Shown here: positions 32,107 through 41,717 of the stretch, in pieces
Layout: every line of letters starts with the position of its first letter
Position numbering within the stretch: position 1 is the stretch's first letter
Origin: CBDDBX01 sp965225955
GTDB taxonomy: Bacteria > Acidobacteriota > Aminicenantia > UBA2199
Reading direction: 5' to 3'
DNA length: 64,000 nt
Assembly: GCA_965225955.1 (NCBI GenBank)
Contig: CBDDBX010000007.1
Coordinates: forward strand, 16,077 to 80,076
Notes under the pieces: generated by a model
What the model saw: only the letters and a program-made list of their open reading frames with translations
Database searches by the model: none
What the model was told of the DNA's origin: nothing
Position numbers and translations under genes: made by a program

Positions 32107-32337
32107 AAAAAACGTATAGTGCCTTTATATCTACTTATTCAAAAAAATGATTTGTTTCTGATTTATATTAATGATATTCAAAAAAACGGATAAGTCGAAA
32201 AAAGTCTGAAATTTTAGTTTCTAAATTTAATTTACTAAAAAATGTGGATTTACATGTTGTTTTTGTCTGTAGAGTCGAGTTGTCATTTAAAAATACATTT
32301 GTTTTCTTAAATTGTGAATCTGATTTGTTGATCTGCT

Positions 32338-33495
32338 TCAGGCTCTTTTCAGGGTTCGTAAACCTATGGATGTAAGTAGAGTGGCTACTGTTACTATTGC
32401 TATACTGATATAGAGTGCAACATCATAGGAACCTGTCTGATCTGCAATGAATCCACCAGCTCCTGGTCCTGTTATACCTGCTATGCCGTAAGCGAGAAAA
32501 CACAAGGGGTATAATCTGGCAAAAGCTTCTACTCCAAAATAGCCTGAAATAGCTGATGCATATACTACGAAGTTTGCGCCAAATCCAAAACCCATTAAGG
32601 CAACGGAGATAAACATGAATACCTGAGGAAGAGGAAGTAGAAATAGTGTGCAGAATATTGCAAAACTACCAAGAGATAGTGGAATAGCTCTATTACCGAG
32701 TTTATCGTATATCTGACCCCATGTAACACGTCCGATAGCATTACCTATTGCAAAAACTGAGATCATAACCACAGCCTGAGCCTGGGATAGTCCTGCTTTG
32801 ATAACTATTGGAGTCAGATTACCAATAATCAGAAGTCCTGCAAATGTTCCGGCAAACATACCCAGGGTATTGATTCCAAACGGAAGGTTGAATATTGATG
32901 TTTTTTCTTCTTTATCTTCCTGTTTCTCTTCTCCGTTTTCAGGTTCAGAGAGAAACATTGAAGCTACGATAAGAAGAATACCTGCAACAATGCTGAACCA
33001 TCTGAAGAAGAGCATTACATCCATTCCAGATTGTATGAAGTGATCTGCAACAGATGAAAGAAGTACAGCTCCACCTCCAAAACCTGCTACAGCAACACCT
33101 GTAACCAGGCCTTTATTTTTCGGGAACCACTTCATTCCCACTGAGAGAGGGCAAACATAGCCAAAACCTATGCCTGAGCCGGCGATTACTCCGATGCTTA
33201 ATAACATAAGAATAAATGATCCACCTGACATTGATGCAAGGAAATAACCTGCAAGAAAGAGTGCAGATCCAATTACAGCTGTGAGACGTGGTCCTTTTTT
33301 AGTAAGAAGTCTTCCGGCAAATGTCATTGCAAGAGTAAAAATACCTATGGTGAGGCCGAATATAAAGCCGCACTCACCTTTGGTAAGGTTGTAGTTTTGT
33401 ATGAGGTGAGGAGTAAAGGTACTCCATGCATAGATACCACCGAAAATAATCTGGATCAGAATTCCTGCTCCTAAAACTACCCAGCGATTATTCAT
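32338..33495 (-). CDS. MFS transporter of the OFA (oxalate/formate antiporter) family
   Basis: About 385 residues, 12 predicted membrane helices. It starts NNRWVVLGAGILIQIIFGGI with YAWSTFTPHL and has the family-typical GSGIGFGYVCPLSVGMKWFP and GLVTGVAVAGFGGGAVL in the first half. The ATG at 33495 is preceded by AGGAGGAG; a TTG six codons earlier is part of that ribosome site. A charged loop rich in Glu and Lys joins the two halves (about 187-203). OFA transporters exchange small carboxylates; the substrate cannot be predicted. Confidence 0.88.
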   Translation of the reverse strand: MNNRWVVLGAGILIQIIFGGIYAWSTFTPHLIQNYNLTKGECGFIFGLTIGIFTLAMTFAGRLLTKKGPRLTAVIGSALFLAGYFLASMSGGSFILMLLSIGVIAGSGIGFGYVCPLSVGMKWFPKNKGLVTGVAVAGFGGGAVLLSSVADHFIQSGMDVMLFFRWFSIVAGILLIVASMFLSEPENGEEKQEDKEEKTSIFNLPFGINTLGMFAGTFAGLLIIGNLTPIVIKAGLSQAQAVVMISVFAIGNAIGRVTWGQIYDKLGNRAIPLSLGSFAIFCTLFLLPLPQVFMFISVALMGFGFGANFVVYASAISGYFGVEAFARLYPLCFLAYGIAGITGPGAGGFIADQTGSYDVALYISIAIVTVATLLTSIGLRTLKRA

Positions 33496-33625
33496 TATGC
33501 TCTCCTCCTGCAATATTTTAATGAATTGATAACTACCTTTCTTACTAAGTCGGTAGAAAAATACCGAAAAATTGGTTCGGAGTCAAGCTTTTTTTAAAAA
33601 ATGATAAGAAATAGTCTGATTTGGT

Positions 33626-33919
33626 TTAGCTGGAGTGAAAGAGTCTTTCAAAACCGTCATATGACCTGAGTGGAATAAGCTCAAATTCAATTAGTCCTTC
33701 TCTTACAAAAGGAAGGGTTTTCAGTTTCTCTTCTGCTTCATTAACTGAGTTGCTTTCAAGAATAAGTACTGCAGATTTTATGTTTTCCCTGAAATAGAGC
33801 TCTCTGATAAATCCCTCTTTGTGCAGGTGCCATGCAATGCGGGCCTCTTCTCTGGAAAATGAACTGTAATCTGCTGATGATGTACCGGATAACTCTTTCT
33901 CAAGTGCAATAATCTTCAT
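33626..33919 (-). CDS. YCII/muconolactone-isomerase-like small protein
   Basis: 97 residues. The pattern of a ferredoxin-like alpha/beta fold is visible: strand KIIALEK, helix EEARIAWHLHKEGFIRELYF, strand SAVLILES, helix NEAEEKLKTLPFVREGLIEF. This resembles YCII-related or muconolactone-isomerase-like domains, which form small dimers with unclear roles. Only a weak ribosome site precedes the ATG. It lies between the MFS gene and the M28 peptidase gene, all on the minus strand. Confidence 0.6.
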   Translation of the reverse strand: MKIIALEKELSGTSSADYSSFSREEARIAWHLHKEGFIRELYFRENIKSAVLILESNSVNEAEEKLKTLPFVREGLIEFELIPLRSYDGFERLFHSS

Positions 33920-33980
33920 ATTTATATCCTATATATAAGAAGAGACCAAAACAAGGAGCAGTTTGTTACAGGTACAAATT

Positions 33981-35393
33981 CTACTTAGCCAGTTTCCATA
34001 CCCCTCTTAAAGTTAGTTCAGAAATTGCTCTTATAAGGTCCGGGTTAACCTGAAAAATTGTATCTGCTGAGCGATGGTAGTTCATGTGCGGACCTGTTCC
34101 GGTTATACAGACATAAGGAATACCTTTTTCAGCAAAAGCCTGATAATCTGATTTCCCTCCGGGTTTTTCTGAAAAGTGAACTTTAATGTCCTTCAGCTTA
34201 TCTGAAGCTTCTATGAAACTCTTTCTCAGAAGTTTATGTTTACTACTACCGGCACATCTTATTCCGGTTCCTATTCCGCATAGTTCAAAGTTAACCATAT
34301 AATCTATTTCTCTCATTCCTGTGGGCAGGTTGGCAGTAAGATGTTTTGCTCCTACCAGTCCTTTTTCTTCTCCGGCAAAAAAGACAAAGATCAGGGTTTT
34401 TTCAGGTTTTGTATCAGCCAGAGCTTTGGCAACTCCCATAGTTACAGCACAACCTGCTGCATTGTCATGAGCTCCAGGGAAAGTTAAACCTGCATGAGAA
34501 CCACAGTGATCCAGGTGAGCTCCAATAACTATGCTGTTTTCTGATTTACCTTTAATAGTTCCTATTACATTTGAAGCTCTGGCATTGGGGTAGTGTCTGG
34601 ATTCAACTGAAAGCTGGATCTTTGCGGATAGTTTGAAGGAGATGGGGGATTTATAAGTTTTAAGATCTTTTCTCAGTTTTACTGAATCTATACCGCGTTC
34701 TTTAAGAATAGTGTCAGCAACTTTTCTGCTGATAGTTATGTCTACTCCACCCTTTATAAATTTACCTCCAGGAGATGCATAAGGTTTATTGCCAATATGA
34801 ATGATTCCTGCAACTCCTTTTTTAAGAGCATTTCTGAGTTTTGCTTCAGATGAGGCGTATTTACGGAATCTTTTATCCTTGCTGTCCGGTGATCCGCGGA
34901 AGCATATTATAAACTTATCCTTTACATCCATACCCGCAAAATCATCATATCCAAGTTCCGGAGCACTTATACCCCAGCCTGCAAAAACAAGTTCTCTGGT
35001 TCCTTTAAAACTATCTGAGTTTAGCCATGGAAGGAAATCTTTCTCAATAGTTAATTCCTTTATTTGTTCTTTTGAATCGTTTGCTTTATCAGTGATTATG
35101 CTCATTGAAGCTTTCTCTATCTCTGTATAGGGACATCTGTATGTCTGCATGTAACCTTTTAAACCGCTTACAGGCTTTAGTCCCCACTTCTTAAGGTTGG
35201 AGGCAACCCACTCTGCTGATTTCCTATAACCTTCAGAACCAGATAGTCTGCCTTCAAATTTATCTGATGCCATGATTTTGCAAAAATTGTACAGCTCAAA
35301 AGTATTTAGTTTTTTTGAATGCTTTCCAGCAGAATCAGCTAATGAAAATGCACTGAGTATAATAGTAAATATTAATATAGAAAAAGTCTTCAT
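33981..35393 (-). CDS. Exported M28-family zinc aminopeptidase with PA domain
   Basis: 470 residues with a signal peptide (SILIFTIILSAFSLADS). A protease-associated insert spans about 115-230. The M28 catalytic core holds the zinc-ligand series GAHLDHCG, HDNAAGCAV, FFAGEEKGLVGA, a Glu in FELCGIGTG and HMNYHRSADT, in the order of the family. It is probably a periplasmic or secreted aminopeptidase releasing N-terminal residues from peptides. All ligands look intact. It reads divergently from the DMT transporter gene. Confidence 0.9.
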   Translation of the reverse strand: MKTFSILIFTIILSAFSLADSAGKHSKKLNTFELYNFCKIMASDKFEGRLSGSEGYRKSAEWVASNLKKWGLKPVSGLKGYMQTYRCPYTEIEKASMSIITDKANDSKEQIKELTIEKDFLPWLNSDSFKGTRELVFAGWGISAPELGYDDFAGMDVKDKFIICFRGSPDSKDKRFRKYASSEAKLRNALKKGVAGIIHIGNKPYASPGGKFIKGGVDITISRKVADTILKERGIDSVKLRKDLKTYKSPISFKLSAKIQLSVESRHYPNARASNVIGTIKGKSENSIVIGAHLDHCGSHAGLTFPGAHDNAAGCAVTMGVAKALADTKPEKTLIFVFFAGEEKGLVGAKHLTANLPTGMREIDYMVNFELCGIGTGIRCAGSSKHKLLRKSFIEASDKLKDIKVHFSEKPGGKSDYQAFAEKGIPYVCITGTGPHMNYHRSADTIFQVNPDLIRAISELTLRGVWKLAK

Positions 35394-35540
35394 AATTCAC
35401 CTCTGGTATAAACAGATAGTACGAATTGTTATGAGAAATGTTTTAATAATTAAAACTCTGGATAAACCTGGTGGCCGGAAACTTCTGGCATTAAACAGTG
35501 GTTAAGTTGTATACTCTGTTTTTCTTAACCGGAGTAGATT

Positions 35541-36395
35541 ATGAAACTGATTAATATTATTCAGCTTATAGTGCTTGCTGCTATATGGGGAGCATCTTTT
35601 ATATTTATGAGAATTCTTGCCCCCGCTATAGGGCCTGTGAAAACTGCAGATTTCAGAATTCTTATTGGAGGACTCGTACTGGTTCTCTATTTTGTTATTA
35701 AAAAAAGAGATCTGGAGTGGAAGAAGAACTGGAAGGTATATCTTATTATTGGTGTATTGAATGCAGCACTGCCTTTTCTCTTTTATGCATTTGCGGCTCT
35801 CTATATTCCTGCATCTTATTCAAGTATTCTTAATGCTATGTCGCCGGTATTTGGGGTTATGTTTGCTGCTATATGGCTAAAAGAGAAGGTAACACCTGCT
35901 AAGGTGGCAGGACTTGTAGCTGGTATATGTGGAGTGGCTTTTATAAGCTGGAAAGGACCTGTTGATATGACTGTTTCTGCAATGTTTGCAATGGCAGCAT
36001 GTCTTGGGGCAGCAATGTGTTACGCTCTTTCAGGTGTATATATGAAACTAAAAGCAGGAGGAATAAATGCTTTCTATATAGCTGCCTGTAGCCAGTTGGT
36101 GGGTGGTATTGTTATTTTTCCTTTCAATTTTACAGAATCTGTAGATATGAACCTATCTCCATTCATTATAGGGAACATTCTTGTTTTTGCCCTGTTATGC
36201 ACCTCTTTTGCATTTGTTGTCTATTTTAAGTTGCTGGAAGATGTTGGCCCTGCAAAATCATTAACAGTTACTTTTCTGATTCCGGTTTTCGGAATATTCT
36301 GGGGCTGGCTTTTTCTTAATGAGGTAATTACTCTTTCTGTTATTACAGGAACGGTTCTGATTATATCGGGTACTGTTTTTATTGTGAAACGTTAG
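35541..36395 (+). CDS. EamA/DMT-family transporter
   Basis: 284 residues with ten membrane helices in two EamA repeats. The first contains AAIWGASFIFMRILAPAIGP, the second GAAMCYALSGVYMKL and PVFGIFWGWLFLNE. DMT carriers export amino acids, nucleosides or metabolites; the substrate is unknown. CGGAG precedes the ATG. It ends 1 bp before the end of the convergent gene. Confidence 0.9.
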   Translation: MKLINIIQLIVLAAIWGASFIFMRILAPAIGPVKTADFRILIGGLVLVLYFVIKKRDLEWKKNWKVYLIIGVLNAALPFLFYAFAALYIPASYSSILNAMSPVFGVMFAAIWLKEKVTPAKVAGLVAGICGVAFISWKGPVDMTVSAMFAMAACLGAAMCYALSGVYMKLKAGGINAFYIAACSQLVGGIVIFPFNFTESVDMNLSPFIIGNILVFALLCTSFAFVVYFKLLEDVGPAKSLTVTFLIPVFGIFWGWLFLNEVITLSVITGTVLIISGTVFIVKR

Positions 36396-36396
36396 G

Positions 36397-37380
36397 CTAG
36401 TCGGGACTACGTTCAACTATAGCACGAACAAGGGCAAATTTTCTGTAATTGGAAGTAAAGTCCTCGTCAAGTCTGTAGATTTCCCTGTAGAGGGAATTCA
36501 ATTCAAAAGCTCTGGCTAAATCCCTGGCCACATCCTCTGCTTCAAAACCAAACTGAAATTTATAGCACGCTCTGTTGTAATATGCTCTACCGTAGTTTTT
36601 ATCAAGTTCAGTCAGTACATTAAGAGTGAATATGGTTTTCTCCTGAAAAGTCAGTTTCATCTGCTCAAAGTAGCGTCGCTGCTGTTCATTTTGTGAGTGT
36701 TCTGGGAACTCAGACATTAGTGCATATAGTTCTGAGCAGTAGTGATATGTTTTAGCTTCCTGAATGTATGTGAGTTTATTGGCTTTGTCCTCTTCTTTGG
36801 CGCGACTGAATCTTGCAAGAGCAATTTTATAATGAAAGAGAGTTTTGTTGAAAAGTTTCTTTCTGAATTTCGGCGTCAGATTGAGCTCAGTTTTAAGAGT
36901 ATAAAAATATGAAGCACCGTTTTTCACTCTTGCGGTTCCTCTCTTTATTGCATCATTTGCCTGATCGATTTTTCTGATATTTTCCAGAGTTAGTTCAATG
37001 TTTGAAACTTTCTGGTTAAGCATTTTCAGGGCAGTGTTCTTGCTGACAGTTATAAGACTTATACCCATAAATCCCGCAAGAAAGCTTATAGCTGCAATTT
37101 TCATGAAATCCGGTTCCTGCTTTTTTTTTTCAGCAGGGGGCTTTTTGTAAAAGAGAGGTTTAAGAAACAGAAGAGCTATAACCGCTGCAACTGAGCCTAT
37201 GAAAATATCGTACAGAAGAGCTCTTATTGTAAGGTTCTCAATAAGGAGGAGGGTGTCTTTGTAGCAAAGATAATTGCCTCCTCTTGAGACCCATAGAATG
37301 AATCCTCCTACTGCTCCACAGAGAGGGACCATATAATACATTCTGTTCTTGTTCTTTACTACTTTGGTGTTGTTAGCCAT
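36397..37380 (-). CDS. Membrane protein with helical C-terminal domain, unknown function
   Basis: About 327 residues. Three hydrophobic segments lie near residues 15-32, 58-78 and 92-112, separated by a proline/lysine-rich loop. A mostly helical region of 200 residues follows (QKVSNIELTLENIRKIDQAN, FHYKIALARFSRAKEED, NYGRAYYNRACYKFQFG) that resembles TPR-like repeats. I use the ATG at 37380; a TTG four codons upstream is possible. No family is recognised. Confidence 0.6.
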   Translation of the reverse strand: MANNTKVVKNKNRMYYMVPLCGAVGGFILWVSRGGNYLCYKDTLLLIENLTIRALLYDIFIGSVAAVIALLFLKPLFYKKPPAEKKKQEPDFMKIAAISFLAGFMGISLITVSKNTALKMLNQKVSNIELTLENIRKIDQANDAIKRGTARVKNGASYFYTLKTELNLTPKFRKKLFNKTLFHYKIALARFSRAKEEDKANKLTYIQEAKTYHYCSELYALMSEFPEHSQNEQQRRYFEQMKLTFQEKTIFTLNVLTELDKNYGRAYYNRACYKFQFGFEAEDVARDLARAFELNSLYREIYRLDEDFTSNYRKFALVRAIVERSPD

Positions 37381-37529
37381 TAATTTTTCCAATACTAAAA
37401 ATTACTATATCTATTTAAAGGCTAATATTACCATAGTACGCAGCTGGAACCAAAACTTCTCTAGTGTCAGATTTGTACTGAACTGTCAATAAGTATTAGA
37501 AAAACAATGAACCCGTAGTACCCTATTAT

Positions 37530-37556
37530 CTTTTATGTTTATATCCGGTTTTGATG
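37530..37556. other. Short hairpin in the 37.4-37.7 kb gap
   Basis: ATCCGG and CCGGAT form a 6-bp stem around an 11-nt loop near the middle of the 278-bp gap between two minus-strand genes. Possible terminator of the upstream small gene; no T run on the minus strand. Confidence 0.25.
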
Positions 37557-37658
37557 AAGCCGGATTGTCTTATGAAAAAAATGAAAAAATAGTAAACTTT
37601 TAACCTCCTTCCTGCGTCTGAATATTATTGCAGATTGCAAAAAGAGGAGGTGAACAAG

Positions 37659-37892
37659 CTATGAGTCGCTCTTTGCTCTCAGTTGTTTCCACTGATTGTC
37701 AAAGTTCAGAAGAGTTTCTTCGAGTTTATCTTCGAGAGAATTAAAATCTTTAGCTGATAAAGTAATACTCTCAGATAAGCCCCTGTGAGACACTTTAAGC
37801 TCAAATTGAGCGGATGTCTGCTGTTTGGGAGCAACTCTGACTATTTCAGATATATCAAACATAGAATCATCATATAAATCAATTATTCTCAT
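37659..37892 (-). CDS. Small conserved-looking hypothetical protein
   Basis: 77 residues with no recognised family. It begins MRIIDLYDDSMFDISEIVRV and has a central strand pair (AQFELKVSHRG, ESITLSAKDF) and a C-terminal helix (EDKLEETLLNFDNQWKQL). The sequence looks protein-like (balanced composition, amphipathic helix). An AGG-containing ribosome site lies upstream. It stands alone between two gene-free stretches. Confidence 0.5.
   Translation of the reverse strand: MRIIDLYDDSMFDISEIVRVAPKQQTSAQFELKVSHRGLSESITLSAKDFNSLEDKLEETLLNFDNQWKQLRAKSDS
37661..37744 (+). CDS. Possible 27-residue small protein, antisense to a hypothetical gene
   Basis: An ATG at 37661 is preceded by AGAGGAGGTG at 8-nt spacing, one of the best ribosome sites in the window. 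The frame (MSRSLLSVVSTDCQSSEEFL and so on) stops at 37744 and overlaps the 3' end of the minus-strand 77-residue gene. It may be a leader peptide, a small protein or chance. Confidence 0.3.
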   Translation: MSRSLLSVVSTDCQSSEEFLRVYLREN

Positions 37893-38048
37893 TTTTAGCC
37901 TGCTTACACTTTAATTCTAATATTATTTTTTCTTATTGACAATACAATTTTACCTTATAAAAAAAAACAATTCAAATTAATGAATAGTATGTGCGGAAAA
38001 GGTGTGCTCTGCTGATTATCCAAATAGCAGAGCAACTTAATTATGATA

Positions 38049-38699
38049 TCAGAAGTTGCTTTCAACCTCTTTCTTCTTGGTTTCTTCTCTTCTGTTGAGC
38101 ATGCTTTTGAGTTCCTTCATGATCTTTTTAAATTTTACTTTTGAAGCTTCATGAATCTCAAGAGGTCTGTAGCTCAGGTAAACTTCATGGATATTATCCA
38201 GAAGAAGAATTGCAGTGTTCCCTTTTTTCCAGAACTTTCTTTTTTTAAGCCCTGCTTTAAGTGCCTGAGCGGTTCCCTGGCCTCTTTTCTGTTTTTCTAT
38301 TGAGAAAAAACCTGAGAAGTCATCGTCCTCAACAGCCATCAGAATAGCTTCAGGATTAGCTTTCATTATTTTTTCTGCATCAAGGAGAAAGGTGTAATCC
38401 AGAATATTTGTGGATTTACCATATTTTCTGTTCAGAAGCTCTGTAACCCTTCCCAGAAAAGTCATATCTTTTGTAGAGTATATAACATACTCCAGTCCTT
38501 CTGTTCCTAATCCAAATACTACTTCAGTTTTAGACTCAAGCAGAATCTCATCTTTATAAAGGGTATCAGTCAGGTTTTCTATCTTTCTTACCTCATCAAG
38601 AGGCATGCCCCATTTCAGTTTTCTTATGTCATACTCATCAGCTGTGATCAGGGTTGCAAACAGGCCTGTTGCAAGAATAAAAAGTATTGCCTTTTTCAT
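38049..38699 (-). CDS. Exported protein of unknown function
   Basis: 216 residues with a signal peptide (AILFILATGLFATLITADEY). The mature part starts DIRKLKWGMPLDEVRKIE, a motif often found at the start of small periplasmic or lipoprotein domains that monitor envelope components. A beta-rich region follows (EVVFGLGTEGLEYVIYSTK), then a basic C-terminal third (LKKRKFWKKG, KKIMKELKSML). No family name can be given. GAGGGAG precedes the ATG. It reads divergently from the thioredoxin-like gene. Confidence 0.6.
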   Translation of the reverse strand: MKKAILFILATGLFATLITADEYDIRKLKWGMPLDEVRKIENLTDTLYKDEILLESKTEVVFGLGTEGLEYVIYSTKDMTFLGRVTELLNRKYGKSTNILDYTFLLDAEKIMKANPEAILMAVEDDDFSGFFSIEKQKRGQGTAQALKAGLKKRKFWKKGNTAILLLDNIHEVYLSYRPLEIHEASKVKFKKIMKELKSMLNRREETKKKEVESNF

Positions 38700-38853
38700 T
38701 GTGTAACTCCCTCTGTGACAGATATTAAATCGTTTACTTATTCTTACTGTATAGCACTGACATTCAGAAAAATCAAGATGCCGGGGTTTGAAAAAAAACT
38801 CCGCTATGGTACAAAATAAATATTGTTAACAGGGAATAGTAACCGGGAATAAG

Positions 38854-40269
38854 GTGCAGACTATTTTAAGATGTATTGTTTTTATTGTTCTGATGATGAT
38901 TACAGTTCACCCTGTAAGATCTGTTGAAAAAAGAGTAGAGCTTTCTACTTTTAGTAAGTATTCAGGAAATGATATAGAAGTGACTGAGCAGGCAAGCCGG
39001 TTGTGTAAACCTGTACTTATCTACTACTATGCTGACTGGAGCAGTAATTCTGAAGATTTTCTACATAAACTTGCAGGGTCAGACCTATATGAAAAGCTGA
39101 AGTCAGAATATATTCTGTTGAGAGTCAATGGAAGTGAATCCAAAGGAGCAGAATTGTGTCGTAAGGCTGAAATCAGAACCTTTCCATCAGTAGTAATAAA
39201 AGATTACAGAGGAGATATTCTGGGAAGTTGCAATCCTGTAAGAGGAGTTGAGGATCTCAGGAAATTTCTTGATTCAGTTATAACTCCGGCACTTGTAAAA
39301 TTCATGACAGCTGCACTTGAAACCCAGCCTTATAACAGAAGACTGAACTTTGAACTTGCCAATCACCTGCCTGATACCAGTGTAGATAGAAAAATAGAGC
39401 TTCTCAAAATTGCAGCCGGAGTTGTGCCGGAATATTCTGATACTTTTACTAAAGAAATTTATGAAAAACTGGCTCTGGAAATAACCCACTGTTACAGCAG
39501 GAAGGATTCGCTTGCCCGGGAGCAGTTTGCACAACTCAATAAGCCGGTTCTTCTTAATCTTGTATCTGCATATTTTCCTGAATTTACTTATGATATGAAA
39601 GGTTGTGCACGTGTCGCAGGGCTAATAGAATGGTTCAATTCTATTAAAGATCACTCCACAGCTTACAGGCTTTTCAGGAAATATAGTGCAGGCAAAGAGT
39701 GGTATATGGAAGATGGTGCTGTTGAGTTTCTTAAAGAGGGTCTCTACTCTATAAGTAAAAAGGGAAATCTTGATTATATTGCCGGGGAGTTTACAAAGCT
39801 CAGGAACTATTACAGTGGGAAGCTTCCTGAAAGGGAATTTGTAAAGTCATATTTAAAGCTTATTGAAGGTTTTATATATTACAGTTGCAGAAGGGGAAAA
39901 GCAGAAAAGTCATCAGAATTTATAAAGATATATCTTGATGAAGCAGAGCGTTTTGGGGTACTTGTTAAAGCCAGAGACAGGATTATAAACTGGGCTGTAA
40001 AATCGGGGTTCTGTATTGGGGAAGCTCTTGATATCCTGAATGGGGAGCTTAATGGGAAATCAGAAAAAAGAAAACTGAAGGCAGCTCTCTATAAGATTAC
40101 AATTCTTACTGGAAGAAAGAGGGATGCAGAGGCAATAACTTTTGTAAAAAGTTTTATGAAAGAGATGGCTCTTATTAAACTCCCTGAATCTGAGCGCAGA
40201 TTGTTTTATAGAAAAATCACTACTATTATGGCTGATACAGGTTTTCCTGTAACAGAATCTTTGCGATGA
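38854..40269 (+). CDS. Exported thioredoxin-fold protein lacking the CxxC motif
   Basis: 471 residues. A GTG start at 38854 gives a signal peptide (ILRCIVFIVLMMITVHPVRS). Residues about 40-145 form a thioredoxin-like domain (KPVLIYYYADWSSNSEDFLH, AEIRTFPSVVIKDYRGDILG). The active-site CxxC is replaced by SSNS, so no dithiol chemistry is expected. The conserved cis-proline (TFPS) is kept. The remaining 320 residues are mostly helical and unrecognised. The next gene in the same direction is an ECF sigma factor 129 bp away, with its own possible promoter. It may sense envelope or protein state for that system (inference). Confidence 0.65.
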   Translation: MQTILRCIVFIVLMMITVHPVRSVEKRVELSTFSKYSGNDIEVTEQASRLCKPVLIYYYADWSSNSEDFLHKLAGSDLYEKLKSEYILLRVNGSESKGAELCRKAEIRTFPSVVIKDYRGDILGSCNPVRGVEDLRKFLDSVITPALVKFMTAALETQPYNRRLNFELANHLPDTSVDRKIELLKIAAGVVPEYSDTFTKEIYEKLALEITHCYSRKDSLAREQFAQLNKPVLLNLVSAYFPEFTYDMKGCARVAGLIEWFNSIKDHSTAYRLFRKYSAGKEWYMEDGAVEFLKEGLYSISKKGNLDYIAGEFTKLRNYYSGKLPEREFVKSYLKLIEGFIYYSCRRGKAEKSSEFIKIYLDEAERFGVLVKARDRIINWAVKSGFCIGEALDILNGELNGKSEKRKLKAALYKITILTGRKRDAEAITFVKSFMKEMALIKLPESERRLFYRKITTIMADTGFPVTESLR

Positions 40270-40290
40270 TATTTCTGCCTGTAGTATAAT
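40261..40290 (+). promoter_or_regulatory. Possible promoter of the ECF sigma operon
   Basis: TTGCGA (40261-40266), an 18-bp spacer and TATAAT (40285-40290), about 100 bp before the sigma-factor ATG. It overlaps the end of the thioredoxin-like gene. Confidence 0.4.
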
Positions 40291-40398
40291 GGCAAAATAA
40301 AATTTACGAAGCATAATAATCTTATCTGTATCTGGTAACACATAAGGGATGTAACTGTGTTAAACTCATATGGATAATTTCTACAGGATTGATCAGAT

Positions 40399-40902
40399 AT
40401 GTGCAGCAAAAGAGACGACTTTAGTGTTGAAGAGCTTTACCGGAAATATGGTCCTATGGTCTTCAGGCGATGTGTGAAACTACTGAGGGATGAAGAGATA
40501 GCTATGGATGCAATGCAGGAAGTTTTTATGAAAGTCATAAAAAAGAAGGAACAACTCAATGTTGACTACCCTTCAAGCCTTCTTTACAGAATTGCCACCA
40601 ATACCTGTCTGAATGTTATCCGGGATGATAAAAACAAAAAGATATCCGGTGATGATGATGCGCTTGTTAATATCGCATGTTACGATGAAGAGACAGAGAA
40701 GATTTTTTCAAGAAATCTGCTTGATCGTCTTTTCAGGGATGAGAGACCTTCTACAAGAGTTATGGCGGTACTTCATTATGTTGATGGTATGACGCTGCAG
40801 GAAGTTGCAGATGAAGTGCAGTTATCAGTTTCCGGTGTACGGAAGCGGCTCAGGGAGTTTAAAAGCCGGGTAAAAATATGGAGGTCAGAAGATGCCATAT
40901 AA
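40399..40902 (+). CDS. ECF-type sigma-70 factor
   Basis: 167 residues. Sigma region 2 (about 8-75) contains EELYRKYGPMVFRRCVKLLR and DAMQEVFMKVIKK; region 4 (about 105-160) contains VLHYVDGMTLQEVADEVQLS and VSGVRKRLREFKSRVK. There is no region 3, so it is a group IV (ECF) factor that redirects RNA polymerase to a small regulon. The start has only a weak ribosome site. It overlaps the downstream putative anti-sigma gene by 11 bp. Confidence 0.92.
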   Translation: MCSKRDDFSVEELYRKYGPMVFRRCVKLLRDEEIAMDAMQEVFMKVIKKKEQLNVDYPSSLLYRIATNTCLNVIRDDKNKKISGDDDALVNIACYDEETEKIFSRNLLDRLFRDERPSTRVMAVLHYVDGMTLQEVADEVQLSVSGVRKRLREFKSRVKIWRSEDAI

Positions 40903-41710
40903 TGAATGTAATGAGTTACTCCTGGAGAGATATGTTCTGGGTGAACTTAGTGAAGAAAAAATGGCTGAAATAGAAACTATGGAAAATAGAGATTCTCTGC
41001 TCAGAGGTAGAATTGAAAAGCTGCGGAATGAGAACAGGGAGTTTATTGAGAAGTATCCTCCGGAAACATTTGTTGCTGATCTGAATATTGAATCAAAAGA
41101 AACAAAAACAGAAAAGAAAACAGGAAGCAGGTATCTGATGAGATTTGCTGTGCCTGTATTTGCTGTTGCTTTGCTGGTAGTTCTTATGCCATGGGAAATG
41201 TTTCAGAAAAACAGAAGTGGTAATATCATGAATCCTCTTACTGGAGATATTACAAGAACCAAAGGTAATGTGAGTGCTCCGGCTATGAATAGTCAGGCTC
41301 TCATTGTTTATCGTAAAACCTCCAGTGGTACTGAAGAATTACAGAGTGGTGATTTTGCAGGAGAAGGAGATCGCCTCCAGATAGCTTATCAGGCTGGTGG
41401 AAGTAGTCATGGAATAATTGTTTCGGTTGACGGAAATGGAGTGCTTACTCATCACTATCCGAGTGAACTCTCAGGCGTTATGGTTCTTAAGAAGGGCAGA
41501 AGAACTCTTCTGGCCAGTTCATATGAACTTGATGATGCTCCTGATTTTGAGAGATTCTTCTTTATTACTTCAGATAGCAGGGAAAATCTTGAAAAACTGG
41601 TGAAAGAGATAGAGCAGTTAAAAATGAAGGCAGATAAAATAGACGATGTGGATCAGTTCTTTGTTGACAAAGGATGCAACTGTACCTCAATTACTATTAT
41701 GAAAAGGTGA
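40892..41710 (+). CDS. Putative transmembrane anti-sigma factor
   Basis: 272 residues. The cytoplasmic N-terminus (about 1-80) begins YNECNELLLERYVLGELSEE, the length and style of an anti-sigma domain, but without the zinc-binding HxxxCxxC motif. One membrane helix lies near 85-104 (FAVPVFAVALLVVLMPW). The roughly 170-residue extracytoplasmic part has a beta-rich domain (LQIAYQAGGSSHGIIVSVDG) similar to DUF4384-type sensor domains. The 11-bp overlap with the sigma gene supports the role. The next gene, 7 bp on, encodes the caspase-like protein. Confidence 0.75.
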   Translation: MPYNECNELLLERYVLGELSEEKMAEIETMENRDSLLRGRIEKLRNENREFIEKYPPETFVADLNIESKETKTEKKTGSRYLMRFAVPVFAVALLVVLMPWEMFQKNRSGNIMNPLTGDITRTKGNVSAPAMNSQALIVYRKTSSGTEELQSGDFAGEGDRLQIAYQAGGSSHGIIVSVDGNGVLTHHYPSELSGVMVLKKGRRTLLASSYELDDAPDFERFFFITSDSRENLEKLVKEIEQLKMKADKIDDVDQFFVDKGCNCTSITIMKR

Positions 41711-41717
41711 ATGTGTA

